Source: Scytonema sp. UIC 10036 (GTDB taxonomy: Bacteria > Cyanobacteriota > Cyanobacteriia > Cyanobacteriales > Nostocaceae). Taken from it: 64,000 nt of DNA. The notes below the pieces were generated by a model. It ran no database searches. It worked only from the letters and a program-made list of their open reading frames with translations, and was not told the DNA's origin. A program made the position numbers and the translations under genes. Positions 55,783 to 64,000 of the stretch are shown one piece after another (within the stretch, counting starts at the first letter, position 1; each line of letters begins with the position of its first letter). The stretch lies in assembly GCF_009725235.1 (NCBI RefSeq), contig NZ_WJFC01000017.1, positions 1-64,000 on the forward strand. The letters run 5' to 3'.

Positions 55783-57049
55783 AATGTCATTGATGCAGGT
55801 GATTCCATCATCTAATTGTAATAATTGTTACTTAGCACAAATCTTCAAAAGTTTATGATTAGAGACGAAAAAACACCGTTCAGATAACTTTGATTTTGTG
55901 ATAGTATCATATTCGGATAAAATCAATAGAATTCCGCTCAAGAACCACAAAAGTCCCTTCTTGCTCAGTGACTTATATCCCCCATTCCGCACCCCTACTG
56001 TCACAATCGGTTTTTTTGGATTTTTATCAACAGAAAAAGATATATTTTATACAAGAATGAAGAAATAAGCGATGGCGATCGCCAACCCCAAATCCTCAAA
56101 CGTCCAAAATTCGTAGTGTGACACTTTAGGGTGCGGAAGGTGGGTTATATGCCTGATTTTCAGTGCCGAGCTCATAGTTGTCTTGTACTATCAAGAAGGA
56201 GATTTTGATTTACTCACAAATTCATTTACTTTTTTGAGTACGACCTTACCTGGTTAATTCTCATTAATTAAAGCTTATTGATATTGAATTAAGTAACTGT
56301 TTTTTGTTACAACCCCTGCTCTGCTTTATTTTTAGGCTTTTTCTTTCAAGAAACATACTCAGTCACAGAGGGCGGTGCTACAAGTTCAAAGCCAAGAGAT
56401 TGAGCCTTTTTCTTGAGTTGGTTCACCATACGTTCGTGATATTTTTGTTCGTAGTAGTCCACTCCGGGATCGGCATACTCGCCGCCAGTTGTCCACAGGT
56501 ATACTGTGAACGGCTAACAACTGTTCTTTTTTTGAAAGGTTTCATAGCATTTGTAGGGGCGCTCTTGCGCCGCGCCCCTACGATTTGGCAATTTTTGAAA
56601 AGTCAGATTTTAAACCGTTTTTGGTATATCGGCACCTATATCGATTCCTGCTGCATTCAGGTTGATTTGCTTTAAGCTTTGCAAACTTTCCGTCTGGAGT
56701 TGGGGCTTAGTTGGTAGCATCTCTTTTCCCCCTTACACTCGCATTTAATAATTAAGAAAAATATGTGCCCCGATCTAGGTGGATACAATCATTCAATCTC
56801 CGCTCACGGGATAGCGACTCACGCCACTTCACCAATGTCTTAATCGCAGCACCTAGAACCAGGCTTACGTTCGGGCGCTTTTAGCACCACTGAAAATTAC
56901 GGTTTTCTTTTCGGGACACAATATATAGTATAACCCTACTACTTCCACCTCTGTGGCTCTCGTGTGTTTCTTTCATGCTTAACGGGGGCAAATCGCACCC
57001 GTTAGGGGCTTACGTCGAACTCAGGTTTCTTAAACGAATCGATGCGCCC
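55783..57049. other. Long region without intact genes
   Basis: About 1.27 kb holding a transposase-like remnant (56346-56511), a GC-palindrome near 56560 (GGGGCGCTCTTGCGCCGCGCCCC) and AT-rich DNA. A + strand 123-codon frame at 56304-56675 is antisense to the remnant and is not called. Confidence 0.6.
56346..56511 (-). pseudogene. C-terminal transposase-like remnant
   Basis: A frame of ~54 codons ending at 56346 reads LWTTGGEYADPGVDYYEQKY ... VNQLKKKAQSLGFELV. The DYYEQKY...L.KKA..LG.ELV pattern occurs at the C-terminus of several cyanobacterial transposases. The family is not pinned down. Confidence 0.45.
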
Positions 57050-57177
57050 GATTCTAACTTAAGTTATAGCTAGCCTTCTACTCTGCGATGGCATGGTTAC
57101 TCTATCAATTTGCACTGTAAAAAATTTAACTCGCTATAGACGACAGCTTGAAGGCGATCTCCTATATTGAATTTATG
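57050..57177. repeat. ~128-bp direct repeat, copy 2
   Basis: Partner of 51611-51738, ending about 71 bp before the DsbA-like gene. See copy 1. Confidence 0.85.
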
Positions 57178-57248
57178 CAAACAGTCATCCAGGCAATGAA
57201 TTGAGCAAGTTAATTGCAAAGTTCCATGCTTGATGCAGATTTAGAAAG

Positions 57249-57806
57249 ATGAACAACGATCGTAGCCGCAGTTCCTTACTTGTACCGCCTTCAGCCCAAG
57301 ATTGGATTCAAGGTGTGTTGAGTGCCAAGGTAGTGCTGGTGATGTATGGAGACTATCAATGCTCTAGAAGTGCGAACGTTTACAAGATGATTAAAGCGAT
57401 AAAACGAGAGCTTAGTGCTGCTTTTGGAGAAGATTATTTATGCTTCATCTTCCGTCATTTTCCACAGATTCAGATTCATCCCCAGGCGCAACGGGCAGCC
57501 CAAACCGCCGAAGTTGCCGCCGCCCAAGGACAGTTTTGGTTAATGAGCGATACTTTATTTGACCATCAACAAAGGTTGGAGAACGGTTATCTTGTCGAGT
57601 ACGCCAATGATTTAGGGCTTGACATTCCTCAATTTCTCAAAGACTTGCATAAACAAGTGCATGTCGATCGCATCAATGAAGATATCGAAGGCGGAATAGA
57701 GAGTGGAGTGACGACTACCCCAGCCCTGTTTATCAATGGAATTCAGTATACCGGGCACTGGAACACGACGGAGTTGATGGCAACCATGATTGCTGCAAGT
57801 CATTAA
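57249..57806 (+). CDS. DsbA/thioredoxin-fold protein, single-cysteine
   Basis: 185 residues, no signal peptide. The thioredoxin/DsbA fold is shown by KVVLVMYGDYQC and the cis-Pro loop GVTTTPALFINGIQY. The active site is C38-S-R-S in place of CxxC, so it cannot run an ordinary dithiol cycle; monothiol, glutathione-linked or peroxide-sensing use is likely. It resembles the thioredoxin domains fused to NhaA antiporters. The 128-bp repeat lies upstream. Confidence 0.85.
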   Translation: MNNDRSRSSLLVPPSAQDWIQGVLSAKVVLVMYGDYQCSRSANVYKMIKAIKRELSAAFGEDYLCFIFRHFPQIQIHPQAQRAAQTAEVAAAQGQFWLMSDTLFDHQQRLENGYLVEYANDLGLDIPQFLKDLHKQVHVDRINEDIEGGIESGVTTTPALFINGIQYTGHWNTTELMATMIAASH

Positions 57807-57876
57807 GGCGATCGATCCCAACTTACCTTCAAACACACTAATCGAGCGCGACTAAGTGTAGGAGCCAGCAAACATC

Positions 57877-57971
57877 AATACCCAAACCCGCCATCCCGCC
57901 CAGCTACTCCCGAAGCGATCAAGCGAATTTTGGCAGTAGCACCCAAGTACGGCATCGAATTCATCGTGTGA
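57877..57971 (+). pseudogene. Tail of a cupin-type protein
   Basis: PSRPATPEAIKRILAVAPKY then GIEFIV and stop resembles the C-terminus of cupin dioxygenase-like proteins. Only this end survives. Confidence 0.4.
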
Positions 57972-58030
57972 ATTAGAGCAATGTTCAAACCCGGCTCCTA
58001 CAACCAGAATCGTTACTCATCCTGGTTATA

Positions 58031-58090
58031 GATCGAGCGTTCGTAACAGGTAAAACGTTGATGGTAGATGGCGGGTATGTAGCGCAGTAG
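58031..58090 (+). pseudogene. Tail of a short-chain dehydrogenase
   Basis: FVTGKTLMVDGGYVAQ followed by a stop is the invariant end of classical SDR (FabG-like) enzymes. The rest of the gene is missing. Confidence 0.65.
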
Positions 58091-58319
58091 TCGAAAGGCA
58101 GTGCGAAATGTTTGACACAGCACTTCAAGCGACTCACTAAAGCGACACTGAAATCGGTTCGCTAATTCCATAAGAAACTCCATAAGAATCTGCAAGAAGT
58201 TGAGTGTTGGAACTGACTACACTCAAGTGAACTAAGACAAAGAGAACTTAGGAGTTGATGATGATGTCCAAAGTGTCTTTTACCTCACCACCACAAAACT
58301 AAAGAAAGGAATCGTTACC

Positions 58320-58790
58320 ATGAGTACCCAACCGACCGAAGTGATCAAAGAGTTTCTGGCAAATACGGCAACCGAAAAGGTCGAGGCGGCTGCCCGTCGG
58401 CTCGTCGCGGAGGACGCAACATACATTTCCCTGAATTTCGACAACCCTGAACTGAAGCAAATCTTGCCTTGGACGGGAACCTCTAAAGGTCCTCAAGCGT
58501 TCATCGATACGTTCTCCCGGGTTGAGAAATGGTGGACGATCGAGGACTTCGCCGTTACCGCCCTCTTCGGTGAAGGCGAGAACGTTGCTGTGTTCGGCAG
58601 GTTCACGTATCGCTCGGTCTCGCTGAGCAAGGCGGTGACGTCACCGTTTTCGATCCACGCAAAGGTGCGCAACGGGAAGATCGTGTACTTTCAGTTCATG
58701 GAGGATACTTTCGCGACCGCTCGCACTTTCAGCCAGAAGGGGACTTGGACCATCAAAATCGCTCCGAACCGGCCGGAGTTCGAGGTGTAA
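58320..58790 (+). CDS. NTF2/SnoaL-like protein
   Basis: 156 residues of the cone-shaped NTF2-like fold: EVIKEFLANTATEKVEAAARRLVAEDATY ... NVAVFGRFTYRS ... HAKVRNGKIVYFQFMEDT. Such proteins are isomerases, cyclases or binding proteins; no function can be assigned. High third-position G/C as in the gene at 51831. It is surrounded by remnants, so it was probably brought in on a mobile segment. Confidence 0.82.
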   Translation: MSTQPTEVIKEFLANTATEKVEAAARRLVAEDATYISLNFDNPELKQILPWTGTSKGPQAFIDTFSRVEKWWTIEDFAVTALFGEGENVAVFGRFTYRSVSLSKAVTSPFSIHAKVRNGKIVYFQFMEDTFATARTFSQKGTWTIKIAPNRPEFEV

Positions 58791-58794
58791 TAGC

Positions 58795-59001
58795 GATGAT
58801 CTGCCCCGCATTGATGTGCCGACTCTGATTATTCATGGAGATAGCGATCGCATTCTGCCACTGGAGTCCACCGCAGCAAGACTTCCAAAACTGATTAAAA
58901 ACAGTCAACTGGTTGTCATTCCTGGTGAACCACACGCGATCAACTGGACTCACGCCGATCGGGTCAATCCCGTGTTGCTGGACTTTCTTCAGCAGAAATA
59001 A
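58795..59001 (+). pseudogene. C-terminal third of an alpha/beta hydrolase
   Basis: DLPRIDVPTLIIHGDSDRIL ... ARLPKLIKNSQLVVIPGEPHAINW ... FLQQK is the acid- and His-bearing end of a haloperoxidase/esterase-type hydrolase (Asp in HGDSD, His in EPHAI). The nucleophile part is absent; homology begins right after the NTF2-like stop. Confidence 0.75.
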
Positions 59002-59074
59002 TCAGTGACCCTTTCTCCTCCGAAATTCACAGATCCTGAACTTGATCCGATTGTGTAATTGCAAACCTAAACGT

Positions 59075-59443
59075 ATGCTGATCCAAAAACTAAACGACTG
59101 TGAAGAAATTATCGCTGGAGATGGAACTGTTCTGCGCGAACTGCTTCATCCTGACAAACAAGACATCAACTTGCGTTACAGCTTGGCGTATGCGATCTTG
59201 CCTGTTGGCGAAACTTCGATTCCCCATTCTCTAAAGACTTCTGAGGTTTATTACATCATTAGCGGTGTTGGCGAAATGTCGATCGATAGCGAAGTTCGCC
59301 GCATTGAACCAGGCGATGCGGTTTACATTCCTCCAAATGCCATCCAGTTCCTTCACAACTACGGCGACGAACTCCTTGTTTTCGTTTGTCTAGTTGATCC
59401 AGCTTGGCGCAAAGAAGACGAAACGATTTATGCACCAGTCTGA
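59075..59443 (+). CDS. Small cupin-domain protein
   Basis: 122 residues from ATG 59075 (MLIQKLNDCEEI). The cupin_2 fold is clear: SIPHSLKTSEVYYIISGVGEM (motif 1) and PGDAVYIPPNAIQFLHNYG (motif 2). Two of the usual His metal ligands may be His61 and His96-type positions; metal identity and reaction are unknown. Confidence 0.82.
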   Translation: MLIQKLNDCEEIIAGDGTVLRELLHPDKQDINLRYSLAYAILPVGETSIPHSLKTSEVYYIISGVGEMSIDSEVRRIEPGDAVYIPPNAIQFLHNYGDELLVFVCLVDPAWRKEDETIYAPV

Positions 59444-59540
59444 TTCATGCAAATCTCACTGCTAGGGATGATCGATCGCGATCTTAGAAAACCCAGCCAT
59501 CGTTTTCAGTCAATGTTCATTGAAACTCTCTAGGAGCCAT

Positions 59541-59639
59541 CATGAGTACTGCTGTAGTGAATGGCGCGTCCCATGTTGTGATGGTTGCCCATGCAGATGC
59601 TGTTGCCAAGCTCATCGATTGTGCTGCAACCGCGCTATA
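59541..59639 (+). pseudogene. Short remnant with start codon
   Basis: MSTAVVNGASHVVMVAHADA ... LIDCAATAL, 32 codons. GGAGCCATC stands before the ATG. Probably the first codons of a deleted enzyme gene; family uncertain. Confidence 0.3.
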
Positions 59640-59758
59640 GACGAGGCATAAACGCATCCGGCTACAAGCATCTTCTCTAATTAGTACTTGAATCTAACCC
59701 ATTTCAAAAGAGAACAGACGAGGTTGATTTTCAAATCATATCTACAAGGAGGGATTCT

Positions 59759-60505
59759 ATGTTAACTTTTGTCTTAGTTCATGGCTCCTGGCATGATGGT
59801 TCTGCTTGGCAGGCAGTCATCGATCAACTAGAAGCAAAGGGACATCATGCTTTTGCGCCCACGATCGCTGGACATGGCAAAGGCGTGAACAAAAACGTCA
59901 ACCATGCTCAATGCACGCAATCGATCGTCGATTACATTGTGAGTAAAGACTTAAACGATATCGTTCTAGTCGGACATAGTTTCGGTGGGACAATTATTGC
60001 CAAAGTTGCTGAAGCAATCAGCGATGGCTTCGCCGGCCAAAGGCAACGCATTCGACGACTCATCTTCTTCAATGCCTTTGTCCTCAATGATGGTGAAAGC
60101 CTCAACGATAACACCCCACCGCACTCTCAAGCGTTATCGGATCGGCTAGCGAGACAATCGGGCGATCGTACGGTGATGCTACCTTTTGAGATTTGGCGAG
60201 AAGCGTTTATCAACGACGCTGACCTCGAACTGGCTCGATCGAGTTACGCACAATTATCGCCTGAACCGTATCAACCGTGGCTTGACAAGTTAGACCTGAA
60301 GCAGTTTTACTCGCTGCTCATCCCCAAAAGCTACCTCTATTGTACCGAAGACAACGTCCTTCCTCAAGGCGATTGGGGTTGGCATCCCAGAATGTCTAGC
60401 CGCTTGGGACTATTTCGGTTCGTGCAAATGCCCGGTAGTCACGAGGTCATGTTTTCTAACCCGGTTGGTTTAGCAGAAAAGATTATTGTGGCAGGACGTG
60501 ACTAG
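59759..60505 (+). CDS. Alpha/beta hydrolase, esterase type
   Basis: 248 residues. The oxyanion region FVLVHGSWHDGSAW, nucleophile elbow GHSFGG and C-terminal GSHEVMFSNP (catalytic His) match the salicylate-esterase/EstC subgroup. The acid is probably Asp in YCTEDNVLP. AAGGAGGG lies before the ATG. Soluble; substrate likely a small ester. Confidence 0.9.
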   Translation: MLTFVLVHGSWHDGSAWQAVIDQLEAKGHHAFAPTIAGHGKGVNKNVNHAQCTQSIVDYIVSKDLNDIVLVGHSFGGTIIAKVAEAISDGFAGQRQRIRRLIFFNAFVLNDGESLNDNTPPHSQALSDRLARQSGDRTVMLPFEIWREAFINDADLELARSSYAQLSPEPYQPWLDKLDLKQFYSLLIPKSYLYCTEDNVLPQGDWGWHPRMSSRLGLFRFVQMPGSHEVMFSNPVGLAEKIIVAGRD

Positions 60506-60582
60506 CAGCAGAATTTGCGATCGCCAACCCACTAATGTCGCCGTCGTACTACTAGATAAGAGAATCGTGGAGTCAAATGGAG

Positions 60583-60768
60583 TCAATCAGAGTCTATATC
60601 TCTGACAATACGCTCCAAGCACTCACTAACACTAAGGTCTGAGTCAATTGCCAAAGCTTGTAGCTTTTTCCATACTGTAGGAGTAACGACTATCATATGT
60701 CTCTCCTTCATTTCATCATAAAAAACGGGTTGGTTTTTTATTCTCTTTTTTCCTTTTTTTGGTTGCAT
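60583..60768 (-). CDS. Small RHH-like protein divergent from the TnpB-like gene
   Basis: 61 residues: a basic N-terminus (MQPKKGKKRIKNQ) and a ribbon-helix-helix-like MIVVTPTVWKKLQALA ... SVSECLERIVRD. Its start is 61 bp from the TnpB-like start on the opposite strand. Such small CopG-like genes often accompany TnpB-type genes and may regulate them. Confidence 0.65.
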   Translation of the reverse strand: MQPKKGKKRIKNQPVFYDEMKERHMIVVTPTVWKKLQALAIDSDLSVSECLERIVRDIDSD

Positions 60769-60829
60769 GATTTATTAGGTGCAGATATACTAATAAGATA
60801 GCAGACAGCAAGAAGGGAGGTGATAACTA

Positions 60830-62170
60830 ATGCTGAAGAAAAAGAAAGGTTTCAGGATTGCAACTAAAAGCGTTAAATGTAAACTTGAGCGGAATGGGTT
60901 TGATTTAAATGAAACCAAGGCAGCTTTTAACGAGGTTGTACATTTTTACTTCGCACTAGTTAACACTCATCCGTCAGGTGTCAACATACCTGTTGCGGAA
61001 GATGGGGGATGGAGATATTATGAAAAGTTAACGATAGGGTCGAAGACTGTATATCCATTCCCCTTTAACGGATTTCCTGTGCAATTTCGTCGTGCTGCTA
61101 TCAGAAAAGCTATTGGTGCTTGGCAGTCCTGGAATAGCAACTACCAGAAGTGGTTGAATCGTCCCAATCAGCAAAAACATCATAGACCGCCACTACAGCC
61201 TCGTTCTTTCAACTTCTCTCCTAGCTTTGATGCTGGGGTATGGAAAGAGGACGATGGGCAGTCTATCATACTCAAAATACTAGTTAATGGTCAGTGGAAG
61301 TGGGTTAAATTCCAATACCTTGCACCCCTAGTAGATGCCGAGTGGGTAAAAGGTTCTCCATTAGTAGTAGTAAAAGGAAATGCGGCATACATCGTTTTTC
61401 CGCTACAAAAGTATATTCCAGCAACGGGAGGAATTAAAACAATTATGGCTCAAGACTCTTTGAGAGTCTTGGGTGTAGACATGGATTTAGATCGTCATAT
61501 TGCTATATGTTCTGTCCTAGAGGTCAACGCTAAGGGCGAGGTGTTTGAGGTCACACGTCACTTCATCAAACAAACAAGCCACACTAAGCGTAGGAAGCGA
61601 CAACTAGGAAGGATAGCCAAAAAGATGCAGCAGACGGGTACTATCCACAAAGGTTTTGCATCAAAGATGTGGGAAAACTTGCACAACCGGGAGGTTGAGT
61701 TGGGTAGAGCCTACGCCAGACAAATTGTTGAGTTGGCAAAAACTTGGGGTTGTTCAGTTATTGCATTTGAACATTTGGGCAACCTCAAACCGATTCGTGG
61801 CAAATATTCCCGTCGTTCAAACCAGAAACGAGCTTACTGGTTAAAATCGTCGGTGTACCGACAAGTAAGTCGAATAGCTTACCAAGACTACGGCATCCTC
61901 ACAACAAGGGTTAACCCTCGTAATACATCGAGATTTGACCCTTGGGGTAATCCGGTCTGGCGTAGCAACGAATTCCCGAAGACCTTGTTTGATTTCCAGT
62001 CTTATGAAAAAGGGGCTAACTTCGTGGGGACGGTTAATGGCTACATTGCTCATTCTGGATTGAACGCTGCACGTAACATAGCGCTAAAAGCAATATTGCG
62101 ACACAGAACTAATCTCGTGTTTAGGACAGGTACAAAGTATCAGGCTAACTCTGCACGAGAGAAAGCCTAG
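60830..62170 (+). CDS. TnpB-like RNA-guided nuclease homologue, possibly inactive
   Basis: 446 residues with a strong GGGAGGTGATAACTA before the ATG. The RuvC-I Asp217 lies in LGVDMDLDRH and RuvC-II Glu314 in IAFEHLGNL. In RuvC-III the conserved Asp before xNAA is replaced: the sequence is HSGLNAARN, with Gly410 where Asp is expected. The CxxC zinc-ribbon of active TnpB is also absent between Glu314 and this site. No TnpA is adjacent. It may be a nuclease-dead, DNA-binding TnpB (like TldR) or use a different acidic residue. A structured RNA candidate lies directly downstream. Confidence 0.85.
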   Translation: MLKKKKGFRIATKSVKCKLERNGFDLNETKAAFNEVVHFYFALVNTHPSGVNIPVAEDGGWRYYEKLTIGSKTVYPFPFNGFPVQFRRAAIRKAIGAWQSWNSNYQKWLNRPNQQKHHRPPLQPRSFNFSPSFDAGVWKEDDGQSIILKILVNGQWKWVKFQYLAPLVDAEWVKGSPLVVVKGNAAYIVFPLQKYIPATGGIKTIMAQDSLRVLGVDMDLDRHIAICSVLEVNAKGEVFEVTRHFIKQTSHTKRRKRQLGRIAKKMQQTGTIHKGFASKMWENLHNREVELGRAYARQIVELAKTWGCSVIAFEHLGNLKPIRGKYSRRSNQKRAYWLKSSVYRQVSRIAYQDYGILTTRVNPRNTSRFDPWGNPVWRSNEFPKTLFDFQSYEKGANFVGTVNGYIAHSGLNAARNIALKAILRHRTNLVFRTGTKYQANSAREKA

Positions 62171-62218
62171 AACAGTAATGTTTTAGGTGTGCAATGAAAC
62201 TAGAACGAGAATCTGCAA

Positions 62219-62346
62219 CCTCTCACTTTCATTGTACTAGGCTTGGGTAGACTGCCTAATGGTTCCTACCGAACTACGCTCCAAGTGGTTGGGTCTACGA
62301 TCCGCTTGCTACTGGAAGCGACTACGGAGTGAGCCTAGAAAGTGAA
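62219..62346 (+). ncRNA. Candidate structured guide-type RNA after the TnpB-like gene
   Basis: CACTTT (62224-62229) and CTAGGCT (62237-62243) pair with AAAGTG (62339-62344) and AGCCTAG (62332-62338), giving a 13-pair stem with one bulge that closes ~90 nt containing further short hairpins (GGTAG...CTACC). It lies ~50 bp past the gene stop, where omega/reRNAs of TnpB systems lie. No promoter was seen; read-through from the TnpB-like gene is assumed. Confidence 0.5.
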
Positions 62347-62425
62347 GAAATGATGGTGTTTGACTCCGGTTTACTCCGTTATTTAGCTACTCATTCAACA
62401 AACAATGACCTGAAAAGGAGAAATT

Positions 62426-63982
62426 ATGACAACTACATACCATCACAATGCTGCTTTTGATTATATTGTGATTGGTGCCGGTTCAGCAGGCTGCGTTGTT
62501 GCCAACCGTCTTACAGAAGACCCTAATACTAAAGTATTGCTGCTCGAAGCGGGTAGTCCTGATACCAAGCCAGAACTTCAAGTTCCCTCAGTGTGGCCTA
62601 CTACACTCTTAGGCTCGGAAGTGGACTGGGCATACTTAACTGAAGAGGAACCTTACTTAAATAACCGCAAAATTTTATCTTCACGCGGTAAAGTCTTGGG
62701 CGGCAGCAGTTCGATTAATGGCATGATTTATATACGAGGCAATGAACGTGACTACAATAGCTGGCAAGCATTAGGTAATATTGGTTGGAGTTATCAGGAT
62801 GTCTTGCCTTACTTCAAGAAATCGGAAAACCAGCAGCGAGGAGCATCGTTATTTCACGGGGTTGATGGACCACTTAGCATCACAGATCCACTCTCTCCTG
62901 CAAAAGTGTCGCAACGCTTTGTGGAAGCCGCGATCGCACAGGGCTATGAGCAAAATCCCGACTTTAATGGCGTACAGCAGGAAGGTGCAGGACTTTACCA
63001 AGTGACCGTGAAAGATGGCAAGCGCCAAAGTACAGCAGTGGCATTTCTACGTCCGATTAAAGATCGCCCCAACTTGACTATTCAAACAGGAGCATTGGTG
63101 ACTCGTTTACTCTTTGAAGGAAAGCGCACGGTAGGGGTAGTGTATTTTCAAAACGGAACGGAGTATCAAGTTAGGGTCAACTCCGAAGTGATTTTGAGCG
63201 CTGGCACCTTCGATTCTCCTAAACTGCTCATGCTTTCTGGAATTGGACCAGCTGAACATCTGCGGGCAGTAGGCATTCCTGTAGTTTTTGATTTGCCCGG
63301 TGTCGGCCTGAATCTTCAAGATCACCCACTTGCTGTTATTGCCTACCAGTCTACTCAGGACGTGCCCCTTGCGCCAAGTAGTAATGGGGGAGAGGCTGGG
63401 TTATTTCTGCATACCAACAATAATTTAGATGCGGCACCTAATTTGCAATTTACAATTGTTCCGATTTTATATGTCGATCCTGCCTATGCACGTGAAGGTC
63501 CGGCATTCACCCTTTCCTTTTACATCACCCGTCCCGAAAGTCGTGGTAGTGTAAGACTACGTTCCTCCTCCCCCTTCGACCCACCGTTGATTTGGGTCAA
63601 CTATCTTCAGAAAGAATCTGACATGCAACTGATGGTTGAAGGACTTAAAATTTTGCGTCAAATTGTGTACTCCGATGCGTTTAATGAGTTTCGGGGTGAG
63701 GAAATTGCTCCAGGGAGTTCCGTGCATAGCGACAAAGCAATCGAAGATTATATTCGGCAAACGTGCGGTACAGCATGGCATCCTGTTGGGACGTGCAAAA
63801 TGGGTATCGATCAAATGGCGGTTGTCGATCCTCAACTCAAGGTACGGGGGATTGAAGGGTTACGAGTTGTTGATGCATCGATTATGCCAACTACGATCGC
63901 AGGAAACACAAATGCATCGGCAATTATGATTGGAGAAAAGGCTGCCGATTTGATAAAAGTTGGAACAAAATTGCCTCAATGA
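62426..63982 (+). CDS. GMC-family oxidoreductase, choline dehydrogenase-like
   Basis: 518 residues. FAD-binding Rossmann motif VIGAGSAGCVVANRL at the N-terminus; the GMC signature KVLGGSSSINGM; C-terminal HPVGTCKMG with the catalytic His and VVDASIMPTTIAGNTNASA. AAAGGAG stands before the ATG. It oxidises an alcohol, transferring electrons to FAD. No betaine-aldehyde dehydrogenase is beside it, so choline is not assured as substrate. The gene is complete within the window. Confidence 0.92.
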   Translation: MTTTYHHNAAFDYIVIGAGSAGCVVANRLTEDPNTKVLLLEAGSPDTKPELQVPSVWPTTLLGSEVDWAYLTEEEPYLNNRKILSSRGKVLGGSSSINGMIYIRGNERDYNSWQALGNIGWSYQDVLPYFKKSENQQRGASLFHGVDGPLSITDPLSPAKVSQRFVEAAIAQGYEQNPDFNGVQQEGAGLYQVTVKDGKRQSTAVAFLRPIKDRPNLTIQTGALVTRLLFEGKRTVGVVYFQNGTEYQVRVNSEVILSAGTFDSPKLLMLSGIGPAEHLRAVGIPVVFDLPGVGLNLQDHPLAVIAYQSTQDVPLAPSSNGGEAGLFLHTNNNLDAAPNLQFTIVPILYVDPAYAREGPAFTLSFYITRPESRGSVRLRSSSPFDPPLIWVNYLQKESDMQLMVEGLKILRQIVYSDAFNEFRGEEIAPGSSVHSDKAIEDYIRQTCGTAWHPVGTCKMGIDQMAVVDPQLKVRGIEGLRVVDASIMPTTIAGNTNASAIMIGEKAADLIKVGTKLPQ

Positions 63983-64000
63983 TGGTGAAAGCCTCAGAGA

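Noticed and set aside
56304..56675. 123-codon + strand frame
   Set aside because: Composition is not protein-like and it lies antisense to a clearer transposase-type remnant.
58013..58195. 60-codon minus-strand frame
   Set aside because: Overlaps the SDR tail antisense and has no recognised homologue.

Overview
The window comes from a filamentous, Nostocales-type cyanobacterium. Evidence: many GCGATCGC (HIP1) octamers, a photosystem II assembly protein gene (psb34), a cyanobacterial RRM-type RNA-binding protein, a giant Ser/Thr kinase-PAS-histidine kinase, several NTPase-WD40 proteins, and interspersed repeats built on runs of G and C. It is largely accessory DNA: one clear housekeeping gene (ilvA) sits among signalling, conflict-type, specialised-metabolism and mobile genes.

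Layout. (1) 0.2-3.3 kb: a ThDP-dependent ScyA/acetolactate-synthase-like enzyme followed by a KAS III-like enzyme, probably one operon for an unknown product. (2) 3.3-27.3 kb: a conflict/self-monitoring island. It holds an HTH-NB-ARC-WD40 protein, a caspase-like protease, a TPR-CHAT protease, a TerB-like protein, a CDC48/Ycf46-like AAA ATPase, a duplicated cassette of vWA proteins and small helical proteins (one vWA copy is dead), and a CHAT-STAND-WD40 protein. A GH26 glycosidase interrupts it. A conserved ~75-bp element with 11-bp phased direct repeats lies upstream of two genes in the island, with a third, weak copy inside. (3) 27.7-38.6 kb: a methyltransferase; a TetR-P450-MFS operon with two palindromic operators; an SRPBCC protein; an AraC regulator with an exported dienelactone-hydrolase-like enzyme; an MtfA-like protease; ilvA. 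(4) 38.6-43 kb: an Mrr-like nuclease gene pair with a 20-bp x4 tandem repeat upstream, an intact-looking IS630-type element with a probable frameshift site, and an orphan TnsA. (5) 43.2-51.6 kb: psb34, an RRM protein, a 2238-residue hybrid kinase and its NarL-type response regulator, whose tail carries a small insertion. (6) 51.6-64 kb: detoxification-type enzymes (isochorismatase-like, DsbA-like, NTF2/SnoaL-like, cupin, alpha/beta hydrolase, GMC oxidoreductase) mixed with gene remnants, a TniQ gene split by a MITE, a shortened integrase, an IS982 fragment, and a TnpB-like gene that seems to lack one RuvC aspartate and is followed by a strongly structured RNA candidate.

Working together. In the 3.3-27 kb island, STAND/WD40 and TPR modules would sense, the AAA-vWA-TerB set would act as a chaperone-like switch, and caspase/CHAT proteases would be effectors; this is inferred from domain logic. 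The kinase and its response regulator form a clear two-component pair. A ~128-bp duplicated segment upstream of the isochorismatase-like and DsbA-like genes suggests shared control or a dispersed repeat. No rRNA, tRNA or CRISPR array was recognised.
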